DNA of 64,000 nucleotides, from the NCBI GenBank assembly GCA_027620075.1, contig JAQCEY010000001.1, positions 557,615 to 621,614 of the forward strand. The letters are read 5' to 3'. Numbering within the stretch: position 1 is the first letter of the stretch; each line of letters begins with the position of its first letter. The stretch is from Pseudomonadota bacterium. Lineage in GTDB: Bacteria; Pseudomonadota; Alphaproteobacteria; Rickettsiales; UBA6187. Below the pieces are notes generated by a model. The model saw only the letters and a program-made list of their open reading frames with translations. It ran no database searches and was not told where the DNA came from. Shown one piece after another: positions 43,503 to 52,500 of this stretch. A program made the translations under genes and the position numbers.

Positions 43503-44027
43503 TTATTTATTATTATGTTTTGATAGCCATGCTTTTGGTGGCTTTGGAAGTGAGTCCTTGGTTAATTCACCACTTGATATTTTTTTGAAAGTTTCAAAAT
43601 ACTCTCTAAGACTCCCTCTCATTTTTTGATGATATGCAACTGTTCCTTGTGGAGCCGTAGGATCTTTTAAATGCTTATGTAGATCATCCAAATAAATAAA
43701 ATAATCACTTTCAGTAATAACTTTAACCAACTTCTCTTCTTCAAATGTAAGCAATTCAGGTCGGCAGGTAGCAAGTTGGTATAATCTGTCAGATTCTTCT
43801 ACATCCCATAAGAAATTAAGAAAATTTAGCTTGTCGCTTTTTTCATCATATAGCCCATCTACAGGATCGTGGATAGCTTTCTGAAGTGCCCATTCTACTA
43901 CACTACTCAAATTTCGCCTCTGCTTGCGTGCTAGTAATTCTAGCCCATAGCGGATTTTTGGATCAAGCCTAACTGTAATACTTTCAGCCTTGGTCTGCTG
44001 CATTACTGGAGATAATCTACTACCCAT
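43503..44027 (-). CDS. Ribbon-helix-helix protein of the integrase operon
   Basis: A protein of about 174 residues. Its N-terminal half carries a ribbon-helix-helix pattern (ESITVRLDPKIRYGLELLA, then RNLSSVVEWALQKAI), a small DNA-binding fold. The C-terminal half is helical and charged, with no motif I recognise. I chose ATG 44027 because GAGGAAGG precedes it; the frame is open to 44096. It lies 18 bases before the integrase and is divergent from the helix-turn-helix gene, so it probably regulates integration or excision; this is inference. Confidence 0.65.
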   Translation of the reverse strand: MGSRLSPVMQQTKAESITVRLDPKIRYGLELLARKQRRNLSSVVEWALQKAIHDPVDGLYDEKSDKLNFLNFLWDVEESDRLYQLATCRPELLTFEEEKLVKVITESDYFIYLDDLHKHLKDPTAPQGTVAYHQKMRGSLREYFETFKKISSGELTKDSLPKPPKAWLSKHNNK

Positions 44028-44177
44028 AAAAACCTTCCTCTCTAAAGTTCTATATAATTCTAATATTGTAATACCGGCTATAATGTCTTGCGTCAAGTTA
44101 TAATTTGTTATATCTAAATAAATGTCTTACCAGATAAGACAGTATTATTAAATTGAATAGTTGAATGGGTATATAAA

Positions 44178-44414
44178 ATGAAATTTGATTCTAAAGATAT
44201 AATTATATTTCCAGATGGTCGCTTAGATACTGCAAATGCAGCTATTTATGCAGGACTATCTGTAAAAACAATGGCAATGATGCGCTCTAATGGTTTAGGA
44301 GCAAAATTTATAAAACGCGGCAGAGTATTTTATTACAAAGATGACCTTGACGAATGGATAAATGCCAAGGGAAAAGCCACAAGCACTGCACAAGCAAGGG
44401 TACAAAATCAATGA
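44178..44414 (+). CDS. Helix-turn-helix protein, excisionase/AlpA-like
   Basis: A 78-residue protein with an excisionase-type winged helix-turn-helix (TANAAIYAGLSVKTMAMMRS, then FIKRGRVFYYKDDLDEWI). Such proteins in satellites and islands activate or reverse the integrase and open the replication operon. The stop overlaps the start of the next gene (ATGA), so translation is coupled. It diverges from the integrase operon, and the 150-base gap holds both promoters. Confidence 0.75.
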   Translation: MKFDSKDIIIFPDGRLDTANAAIYAGLSVKTMAMMRSNGLGAKFIKRGRVFYYKDDLDEWINAKGKATSTAQARVQNQ

Positions 44415-45349
44415 TAGATTTTGCCTCTTTAAACAATTCTTTATTGTGCCAAGTTGGTGATTTGCTTCCAGCCTGGCTACCTTGCGGTAGGCGCGAGGGG
44501 CTAGAATATATTGCCTTGAATCCTACCAGGCACGATAACAAAATGGGTTCCTTTAAGGTTAATCTTGTATCTTGTGAATGGTCGGATTTTGCTACTGGTG
44601 ATGCAGGTGGTGATTTAGTCAGCCTATATGCTTATTTGAAGGGGATTAGCCAATATCAGGCGGCCAGAGAGCTTTTAGGTAATGCTAAAAATATTATACC
44701 CTTTGCACCTAAAGTACCTAAAGCACCTAAAGTTAATGAAAATTCACTAAGTGATTATGTTGGTAAAATATGGCGTGGGTGCGGTGGTGATAATTCAATA
44801 GTTGCAGCATACTTAAAAAGCCGTGGCATAACAGGCGCAATACCGCCAACCATAAAAGAGCATTCCAGCTTATACCACAAACCAAGCAACTCAAAACACC
44901 CAGCAATGGTTGCGGCAGTAACTATCTGGCCTAATAAGACAATTTTAGGGCTGCACCGCACCTATATAAAACCCGATGGCAGCGGCAAGGCTAATATTGA
45001 ACCTAATAAAATGATGCTAGGAAGCGTAAAGGGCGGGGCGGTAAGGTTATCAAAACCATCTTCAAAGCTTATTTTGGCGGAGGGTATAGAAACTGCATTA
45101 AGCGTTGCTATGTCAACAGGATTATCAACATGGGCAACGCTATCAACTAGCGGCATGTTGAATGTAGAAGTACCACCTTTAGAAATAACGCAGAAAATAA
45201 TCATAGCCGCAGACAACGATAAAGCTGGAATAGGAGCTGCAAACAAACTGGCAGACCGCTTACTTTCTGCTGGTTATAGGGTGCAAATAGCGATGCCACC
45301 AGAAGGCATGGATTTTAACGATTTATTACAAGGGCAAAATAATGAGTAA
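44411..45349 (+). CDS. Toprim-domain primase-like protein
   Basis: A 312-residue protein. The N-terminal part (about 25-90, EYIALNPTRHDNKMGSFKVN, SDFATGDAGGDLVSLYAYL) resembles the zinc-finger-like region of phage and plasmid primases. The C-terminal Toprim domain has E224 (LILAEGIETALSV) and D268/D270 (IIAADNDKAG), the metal-binding set. I chose ATG 44411, which overlaps the stop before it. The DUF3987 gene overlaps its end by 8 bases. The pair forms a replication module as in satellites and integrative elements. Confidence 0.82.
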   Translation: MIDFASLNNSLLCQVGDLLPAWLPCGRREGLEYIALNPTRHDNKMGSFKVNLVSCEWSDFATGDAGGDLVSLYAYLKGISQYQAARELLGNAKNIIPFAPKVPKAPKVNENSLSDYVGKIWRGCGGDNSIVAAYLKSRGITGAIPPTIKEHSSLYHKPSNSKHPAMVAAVTIWPNKTILGLHRTYIKPDGSGKANIEPNKMMLGSVKGGAVRLSKPSSKLILAEGIETALSVAMSTGLSTWATLSTSGMLNVEVPPLEITQKIIIAADNDKAGIGAANKLADRLLSAGYRVQIAMPPEGMDFNDLLQGQNNE

Positions 45350-46847
45350 ATATAAGGTGAAAGAAAACATCATGGATGCACAAGACATAACTAAAGAGCT
45401 ACCTCAGCCCCTTAGAAAGCAGAAAATAACGCCCTTTGAGTTTCCTATTAAAGACCTACCTGATTTGCTGAGAGAGGCGGTCTTGGGGCTGCATGATAAG
45501 ATACAAGCTCCTGTAGCTATATGTGTTCAGTCAATATTAGCAAGCTCAAATTTAGCAGTACAAGGACATGCAAATATCATGTTACCCTATGGGCAGGAAA
45601 GACCCTTATCCTGTTTTTTCTTAAGCGTAGCGGAAAGTGGCGAACGCAAGAGTAGTTGCGATAATGAGGCAATGAAAGCTGTAAAAGCGTTTGAAGAAGA
45701 GCTAAGGCAAAAACATGATTTAGAATATCAAAGCTGGAAAAATGCACATGATGCATTTGAGAACCAAAGAAAGGTAATATTAAAGCAGAATAAAGGTAAT
45801 GTTTCTGGTGTTAAGAATGAACTTGATAAATTAGGCAAAGAGCCTGAGCAACCATTAACACCATTGCTTATTTGCCCCGAACCTACTTTTGAAGGGCTTT
45901 GCAAATTAATGGTACATGGTCAACCAAGCATGGGCGTTTTCTCTTCAGAAGGAGGCCAGTTTATAGGTGGGCATGGCATGAAGGAAGAAAACAAGATACG
46001 AACAGCAGCTGCCCTCTCTGAAGTTTGGGATGGTAATGCCATAAAGAGGGTTAGAAGTGTTGATGGAACGACTATATTAAATGGTAGACGAATCTGTATG
46101 CATTTAATGGCACAACCACGAATAGCGGCTACATTTCTTTCTGATGCGGTTTTAAAAGATCAGGGATTGTTATCAAGAGTGTTGGTAGCTTCGCCAGTTA
46201 GCACAGCTGGAACGAGATTAAAGCATCATGTGAAAGATGAAAGTTTTTTGGCTCTTGAAAAGTTTACTTCCGTAATATCAGATATTCTTAAAACTCCTAT
46301 GCTAACAAAACATGGGTTTAAAAACGAGTTACAGCCCAGAGTAATATCATTTGAGCTGGACACGGCGGAATTATTTTATAGTTTTTCAAATCATATTGAA
46401 GAGCGTATGGGTGCAGGAAAAGACCTTGAAAGCATTAAGGGACTTGCTAATAAGCTTCCTGAACATGCATCAAGAATAGCTGCAACGCTTGCTTTAATCG
46501 AAAACATCAATACTAAAACGCTGGAATTAAAGTACCTAAGGCAGGGAATAAACATTGTTTTATACTATGCAAACGAAGCCTTAAGAATTTTTGATGAAGG
46601 CATGACAGACCCTAATATATTACTCGCAGAAAAACTCTTGTATTGGCTAAATAAGACTTGGGATAGTGAATATGTATCGTTACCTGATATTTACCAGCTA
46701 TGCAGCAATGCCATAAATACCAAGGATAAAGCAAAGCAAATAGTATCAATATTAGAGGGGCATAACTGGCTAGAAAAATTTACTGGTAGCAAAATAATCC
46801 ATGGCAAAACCAGAAGGGAAGTTTGGAAGATTATAAGGGAGGTTTAG
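45342..46847 (+). CDS. DUF3987 (YfjI-type) helicase-like protein
   Basis: A 501-residue DUF3987 protein, a family found next to Toprim primases in phage-like elements and thought to act in replication. It begins with PFEFPIKDLPDLLREAV, then AICVQSILASSNLAVQGHANI and a P-loop-like SVAESGERKSS (residues 96-105), EPTFEGLCKLMVHGQPSMGVFSSE in two parts near 180-205 and the GHGMKEENK segment. The C-terminal region is helical (winged-helix-like, LLYWLNKTWDSEYVSL). The ATPase role is inferred from family and motif. Confidence 0.8.
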   Translation: MSKYKVKENIMDAQDITKELPQPLRKQKITPFEFPIKDLPDLLREAVLGLHDKIQAPVAICVQSILASSNLAVQGHANIMLPYGQERPLSCFFLSVAESGERKSSCDNEAMKAVKAFEEELRQKHDLEYQSWKNAHDAFENQRKVILKQNKGNVSGVKNELDKLGKEPEQPLTPLLICPEPTFEGLCKLMVHGQPSMGVFSSEGGQFIGGHGMKEENKIRTAAALSEVWDGNAIKRVRSVDGTTILNGRRICMHLMAQPRIAATFLSDAVLKDQGLLSRVLVASPVSTAGTRLKHHVKDESFLALEKFTSVISDILKTPMLTKHGFKNELQPRVISFELDTAELFYSFSNHIEERMGAGKDLESIKGLANKLPEHASRIAATLALIENINTKTLELKYLRQGINIVLYYANEALRIFDEGMTDPNILLAEKLLYWLNKTWDSEYVSLPDIYQLCSNAINTKDKAKQIVSILEGHNWLEKFTGSKIIHGKTRREVWKIIREV

Positions 46848-46849
46848 CT

Positions 46850-47113
46850 ATGAAAGTATTTTTAGAATTTGATTTTGATAAATTTGAAAGGGAAGTGTTA
46901 CGAAAGCCTAAAACTTTAGATGCTTTAGATAATTTAGATGGCAAAGTAATAGATTTTGCAAAATACTATCATAACCTTACTGAAGATGAACGCGTGGAAT
47001 ATGAAGAGCGTTCGGCTATAATAGAATATGATGGCGGATTATCAAGACAGGAAGCTGAAAAGCAAGCTATACAAAATATAATTTATATGAGGGATTATAA
47101 AAATGAAAGATAA
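46850..47113 (+). CDS. Small hypothetical protein of the replication operon
   Basis: An 87-residue acidic, helical protein (FEREVLRKPKTLDALDNLDG, EDERVEYEERSAIIEYDGG). It starts at ATG 46850, preceded by GGGAGG, 2 bases behind the DUF3987 stop. It overlaps the next gene by 11 bases. No family is recognised. Confidence 0.6.
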   Translation: MKVFLEFDFDKFEREVLRKPKTLDALDNLDGKVIDFAKYYHNLTEDERVEYEERSAIIEYDGGLSRQEAEKQAIQNIIYMRDYKNER

Positions 47114-47927
47114 CAACTTAATAACAACCGACAACTATGAAATATCAAAATATAACGCTGTCAAACATGGTATATTGTCACAATATACAGTTATGAGCTG
47201 GGAAAGCAGTATTGATTATGAAGCTTTGCTTGATTCATTGGTGCAAGAGCATGATCCCGATGGTGCAACTGAATCGCACCTTGTTGAAGAGTTAGCTGGT
47301 GTTGTGTGGCGTAAGATGCGTCTGCGATATGCAGAAATGACTAGCACACAAGAAAACTTAAATAGGCTTATACAAAGTAGCGATTCTTATAATAATAGCC
47401 ATATATCTGCAAAGGCAGCATTGCTTGAAAGCTCTAGTGGAGTAAAGGATTTTGATATTAAGCAGGCGGTAGTTGCAACCAATCAGGAGACACAATAGGC
47501 ATTAAAGCAAATGAAGCAATATCTTGCTTGCTGGAAAAAAGCCAGAAAAGTAATTGAGGAAATGCAGCCGTATGAAAAAGCTTTTGCAGCCCTGCATAAG
47601 GATGACCAGCATGAATGGAAAACTGAATATCTTGGTCAAAAGGTAAGTGAGTATAGCGAGCGTGTTTATGAAGAAAATGAAGAAAGCCTTCACTCTTGGA
47701 TAATTACAAACATTCCATACTATGAAGCACGAGTTTATGAGCTGGAAAATAGGGAAAAGATTAAAAAACAGGTATTAGGGCAGTCTTTTCTTGCACAAAA
47801 CGACTTAAATAAGTTTACACGCTATGAAAACCATCTTGACCGCAAATTCGAGAAAACCCTTGCTATGCTTATCAAATTGCAGGAATTGAGGGGTAAGGAC
47901 TTTATTGTAAGTGTCAAACTTGCCTAA
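47103..47927 (+). pseudogene. 'NAxKHG' mobile-element protein split by an in-frame TAG
   Basis: The frame runs 131 codons to TAG at 47496-47498 and then stays open in the same frame to 47927, a total of 274 codons. The first part (YNAVKHGILSQYTVMSWES, YEALLDSLVQEHDPDG, LVEELAGVVWRKMRLR) and the second part (FTRYENHLDRKFEKTLAML) match the beginning and end of one family of mobile-element proteins of unknown function, so this is one gene with a premature stop. An ATG at 47511 could restart translation of the second part. Readthrough cannot be excluded. Confidence 0.65.
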
Positions 47928-48132
47928 TGATTTCGGTAAAAAGGAAGGGGGTAAAGTGAACCTCCACGGGGCTTGCCTCGTGGAGGTTCACAATGAAGGC
48001 GAGTTAGAAAAAGATTCAACTATTTCCAAAATTGAAACAGTTCAAAAAGAGGGCAAAAGACAAGTAAGCCGTGAAGTTTTGCATTATAATCCCTTCAGAA
48101 AGGTTTGTAACCCCGTTCTCATGTTCATTTAG
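47911..48132 (+). CDS. Short hypothetical frame carrying a palindrome
   Basis: A 73-codon frame with a GTG start overlapping the end of the previous gene. Codons about 16-27 are encoded by the perfect palindrome at 47956-47991. The composition is Lys/Glu-rich and the C-terminus (NPFRKVCNPVLMF) does not resemble a known domain. It may be the decayed end of the element rather than a gene. Confidence 0.3.
   Translation: MSNLPNDFGKKEGGKVNLHGACLVEVHNEGELEKDSTISKIETVQKEGKRQVSREVLHYNPFRKVCNPVLMFI
47956..47991. repeat. Perfect 13-bp palindrome at the end of the satellite-like element
   Basis: Arms GTGAACCTCCACG (47956-47968) and CGTGGAGGTTCAC (47979-47991) are perfectly complementary, extended by two more pairs. 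No T-run follows. It is 36 bases long, a multiple of three, and lies in frame inside the short ORF at 47911. It could be an inserted palindromic element, a replication or end site of the mobile element, or an RNA structure. Confidence 0.65.
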
Positions 48133-48468
48133 GGTTTTATATTAGATGCTGACCGATAATATTTATTAACAAGTTAACGATAAGCAACTATTGTGTTTTT
48201 TTGGTTGGTAGATAAAGCAACTATTAATTGATAATATTAAAATATTTAAATTTTAAGGTTGATTTTTATATTTTTGGAAATTATGAGTAATCTTAATAAA
48301 TGTTAATAGAGCTTAGTTTGAATAAATAAATTGATAATGATTGGGTTTTTAAACCTCCAATAAGTTGAGTTATTAGCAATTATTAAATTTATTATTGTGC
48401 GTATTTTAAAACGAATGTATTAATTCTGCGTTTATCTTCGTTTATTAAAATTTATAGAGGTTGTTATT
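48133..48468. other. Very AT-rich 336-base stretch
   Basis: No gene. It consists mostly of A and T with TAATATTAAAATATTTAAAT-type runs. It must contain the promoter of the lipoprotein gene at 48469, which is preceded by AGAGG about 10 bases before the ATG. The right end of the tRNA-Phe element may lie here, but I see no copy of the tRNA 3' end. Confidence 0.5.
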
Positions 48469-48885
48469 ATGAAGAAGTTTTTACCATTATTAATTTTAAC
48501 ACTAGTTGCATCAGCTTGTGCTTCTAAGCCAAAAGGTAGTTCCACTGTTTTAGGTAAAGTTACGGTTATTAATGAATATGGCAGCGATATTACTAAATAT
48601 TGCCGTGCTAACATTGACAAAACCGGTTTGTTTAGCCAAAGTGCCGGAACAGGTTCTAACGGTCTTGAGCAAATTACATGTATTAATGGCGGTGATGTAT
48701 ACCGTATTAAAGGTAACCGGTTGTCAGTAAATGTTCCTGCTGAAAACTCAACAGTTGATTTTGGCACTGTAGAAATCACTTTGAATGGTGATGCAAGCTA
48801 TAAAGTTAGCGGTGGTGACGGCAAGATCAGCGTTGGTGATACTACCAAAGGCTGGTCTAAGCACGACACTAGAAATATTCGTTAG
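48469..48885 (+). CDS. Small lipoprotein
   Basis: A 138-residue protein with a lipoprotein signal (KKFLPLLILTLVASAC, lipidated Cys at residue 17). The mature part looks beta-rich and carries two further cysteines (TKYCRAN and QITCING) that could form a disulfide. No family is recognised. It lies upstream of the RTX gene, separated by one gene of unknown function. Confidence 0.7.
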   Translation: MKKFLPLLILTLVASACASKPKGSSTVLGKVTVINEYGSDITKYCRANIDKTGLFSQSAGTGSNGLEQITCINGGDVYRIKGNRLSVNVPAENSTVDFGTVEITLNGDASYKVSGGDGKISVGDTTKGWSKHDTRNIR

Positions 48886-48978
48886 AAAGTATTTAACGTT
48901 AGTATTATAAGTTTTTGAATGCCCTATTTAGGGTAAACGGTTTTGTTTTGTAAATTTTGTTCTAAAGAGGATTGAGAA

Positions 48979-49476
48979 ATGGCTTTTGCACTGAAAAAAC
49001 TAACTGACAAAGAAAGAGAGCAAATGGGATTTGCTAAAACTATGGACGATGTTAAATTGCCTACTGGGGGTAGATTAGGATTTGTTAGTATTGTATCAAT
49101 TGATAATGATAATAATTGTCTTCTAATACCAATTAGAATTAGAGGAAAACAAAACAAGTTTGAGTTTCTTTATGATGGCAACCCTCTGATTGTAACAACT
49201 AATTCAAATGAAACTATACGAGAAAAACCTTCTGATGATGGTTTATGTAAGTACGATGTTAACCATGAAGTAATTGCTATAAAAATTAAAATGAAGTTGG
49301 TTGATCAGTTGCCACAAATAAAAGAGTTGGTAATTGAAGCGTTATCTTGTTTTGGCATTGGAAGCTTTAGATATAATGGGGATAGCAAAGTAAAAATATC
49401 AGATGACTTAAAAATTGAAACATCATCACATGTAAAATCTGAATTTAGAGTTAGTGACTATATAACAATTAATTAA
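48979..49476 (+). CDS. Unrecognised protein encoded upstream of the RTX giant
   Basis: A 165-residue protein with no signal peptide. The middle (GFVSIVSIDNDNNCLLIPIRIRGKQNKFEFLYDG, read in short blocks) looks beta-rich and the end (DQLPQIKELVIEALSCFGIG) helical. AAAGAGG precedes the start. It lies 42 bases before the giant RTX gene on the same strand, so it is probably co-transcribed with it. It could be an accessory or regulatory partner of the RTX protein, but nothing in the sequence proves this. Confidence 0.6.
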   Translation: MAFALKKLTDKEREQMGFAKTMDDVKLPTGGRLGFVSIVSIDNDNNCLLIPIRIRGKQNKFEFLYDGNPLIVTTNSNETIREKPSDDGLCKYDVNHEVIAIKIKMKLVDQLPQIKELVIEALSCFGIGSFRYNGDSKVKISDDLKIETSSHVKSEFRVSDYITIN

Positions 49477-49517
49477 TCAAAACATTTTAGTATTTAATAA
49501 ACGAAAGGCAGTAAGTT

Positions 49518-52500
49518 ATGCAACAATTAGAACCTATAATGACAGCAGGTAAAATAGTTCAGTATATTGAAGATAGGCTAGATATTAATGGAAATTCAAA
49601 CCTTTCATTAGATGAGATGAAAGATTTAGCTGGAAGAGTAGATGTTTCAAGTGCGACCGAAGGAGGTAAGGTCTCAGTACTATATTCCGGAAATGTTGAC
49701 GGAGGGTCGGCACATGGTCTAGCAAATGATATAGTTAATCAGCATACTGATGCAGGAGGTTATTCTGATTTAGGTATTATAGATAAGACTGATGCTAATA
49801 TTTTATTTAATAATGATGTTTTTCTAGATGCGTTGCAAGATGCTGTAGATAATCATAATTTAGTAAATCCAAACAATCCGACAACATTTGAAAATGAATT
49901 GTACAAAACGGATGGAGGAATGTGGAGTATAGCTTCTGAGAATCTTGCTTCAAAAGCTAGTGGTGATATATTGGTGATAATATCGCCTGATGTTGATGCA
50001 AACAGGGTTTTTGCTGCAAATGAACTTCCTAAACTACTTAATAACGATGATGTTAATACAATAAACGGTTTAAATAAAACCGAATTAAAAATAATATATG
50101 ATACTGAAGGACTTCAACCAGCCTTAGATAGACTAACCGTTCAATCTAGTGCTTTGCTGAATACTGTTAAAACAGGTACTGATGGTTTTGGTGATAAATA
50201 TTATAAAACAGATGAACTTTTTGATCATTTTGATGGAATACAGGGGCATGAATTACCGCAGGGCGTGAGTCCTACAGGAACTGTTGCAGGAGCAGATTAC
50301 GCTAATTGGGTTGATACGGCTAAGGCTAATGCTACGGATGTTTCATTCAAAGGAATGCTAGTTAAGGTTGGTTTGGCAGGTGCTATACTTGATATAGTGT
50401 TTACAGCAGAAGATGCACAAGCTGCATATGACCAAAACGGAGTTGCCGGTGCTGCAGATGTTATCGCCGAGTGGGTTGCAGGTTCCTTAGGTGGTGGAAT
50501 ATTAGGATGGGTTACAGCTGCTGGTGTAGCCACGGCTTTAGCTCCTGTTATTGCAGGTAGTGGCGTAGCTGTTGCTGTAGGAGCCGGTGTCGCATTCGTA
50601 GCTGGTTTTGCAGGTGGAGCAGTAGGTGATACCCTAGGAAGGGCTGCATATGACGCTGCTAAAGAGTTAGGAGTGATCCCTAGTGGAAATGATTTTACTG
50701 ATAAACAAGCTCAAAAAGAAATATTAAATAATGCAGATGGTGCAAAATTAAAACAAGAACTTGATGCTCAAGGGAAGACAGTTGGTGATTTTGTAAAGCA
50801 GATTGAACAAGATACAGGAGAGTCAGCGGACGAGATAATTAATGATAACAAAGAGTTCTTTGGTGAGGCTTTAGGTATTCCGCCTGAATTTAATGCTACA
50901 AAAAATAACAATGGCGACGTTATTATTGAAGGAGATAATGGATTAGATACAAATATTGATTTAAATACCGGTCAGGTTCATAAAAATATTCCGCATAATG
51001 TAAATGTTACTGATGTTTCAAATACAAATGGCATTTCGGTTGGAGATGTAGCAGGTTCTGTCTTTGTTAATCACATAATGGATATAAACCCTAATACTCC
51101 AGATATTGGTGATATTGGAAATTCTGTTATTGATCGGGCTATTAATACAGTTGGAGCTTCGTCATCTCAAACGAGTGGAGTTGATTTATCAGGGGCACAA
51201 TCCGCTGTTGCGAATAGTGTTGCTAGTGGAGTTAGTGCTTATAACGGTTCTTCTTCCAGTGAATTAAATGGTATTGCTCTTGATCCGGGGCAAACTTACT
51301 TCCTGCTCCTAAAAGATGGAAGCCTTCAACAAGTAGATCATAACATGAATAAAATTGGAGAACCTATATCAAGTGATGAAGTTAATACAGAAACTCTCGG
51401 AAGAGTACCTAGTGATGAAATACCTTGGTCTTCTGAAGAAAAAGACGATCTTGAACTGAAACGTTGGGATGACTCAAGCCTAGATATAGAAAATAGTTTT
51501 GAGGTTGCGTCATTAGAAACAAAAAATCTACTTTTACCTGAGGCTCCAAGTATAATCTCAATGGTAGGAGACCTTGTATCAGGTTTTGCCGGAATGATCG
51601 GTGATGTTGTAGGCTCGGTTGTATCCGGTATTGGATCGGCTATTTCTACCGTAGGAAGTACAATTTCTGGTGCGGTTACAGGTGCGTTGGATTTCTTAAG
51701 TGGATTATTTGGTTCAGATGGTTTTTCAGTTCCGCCTTCTGGTGCGGATGCATCTGGTGGTGAGTTTGTAGCACCTGTTGTTATAGACTTGGATAATGAT
51801 GGGATTGAGCTTACAAACTTAAATGATTCTACAGTATTTTTTGACGTTGATGCTGATAGTTATATGGAAAAAACAGCTTGGGCTGGAGCTGATGATGGTT
51901 TGTTAGTAATTGACCTGTTCCAAGATGGTCAAATTGTATATGGAGAAGAGATAAATTATACGCTTTGGGATAGCACTGCCACAACTGATATGGAAGCGTT
52001 GCGAAATGTCTTCGATACTAACTCAAATAATGTTTTAGATCTAGAAGATGAGCGTTTTGGAGAATTTAGAATATGGCAGGATTTTAACCAAAACGGATAT
52101 GTTGACACAGACGAATTACAAACTCTTGATGCTATGGGAATAGATAGCATTAGCCTTGATTCTGTTATTCCAGAAGACGAATATGATGGTGAGTATATTC
52201 AAGGAAACATAGTTTATGATGATACTGCTGTAACATGGAATAATGGTAATTTCGGTAGGGCATATGATACGGCTTTTGAATATAGTATTGGTGGATTAAA
52301 ATTTAACGGCGATAGTGAAGAATTTAGCATCAACTATGAAGATGGCAGTGAAGTAAGTATATACCAAGCTCCCGATAGTAACCCGATTAATATAGATTCA
52401 GAAATTAATTCTTATGACGTAGTAGTTGGCTCTGTCGGAGACGATATTATAACTAATAACGGCTCTAAGGATATTATTTTCGATGGTGGTGAGGGTGACG

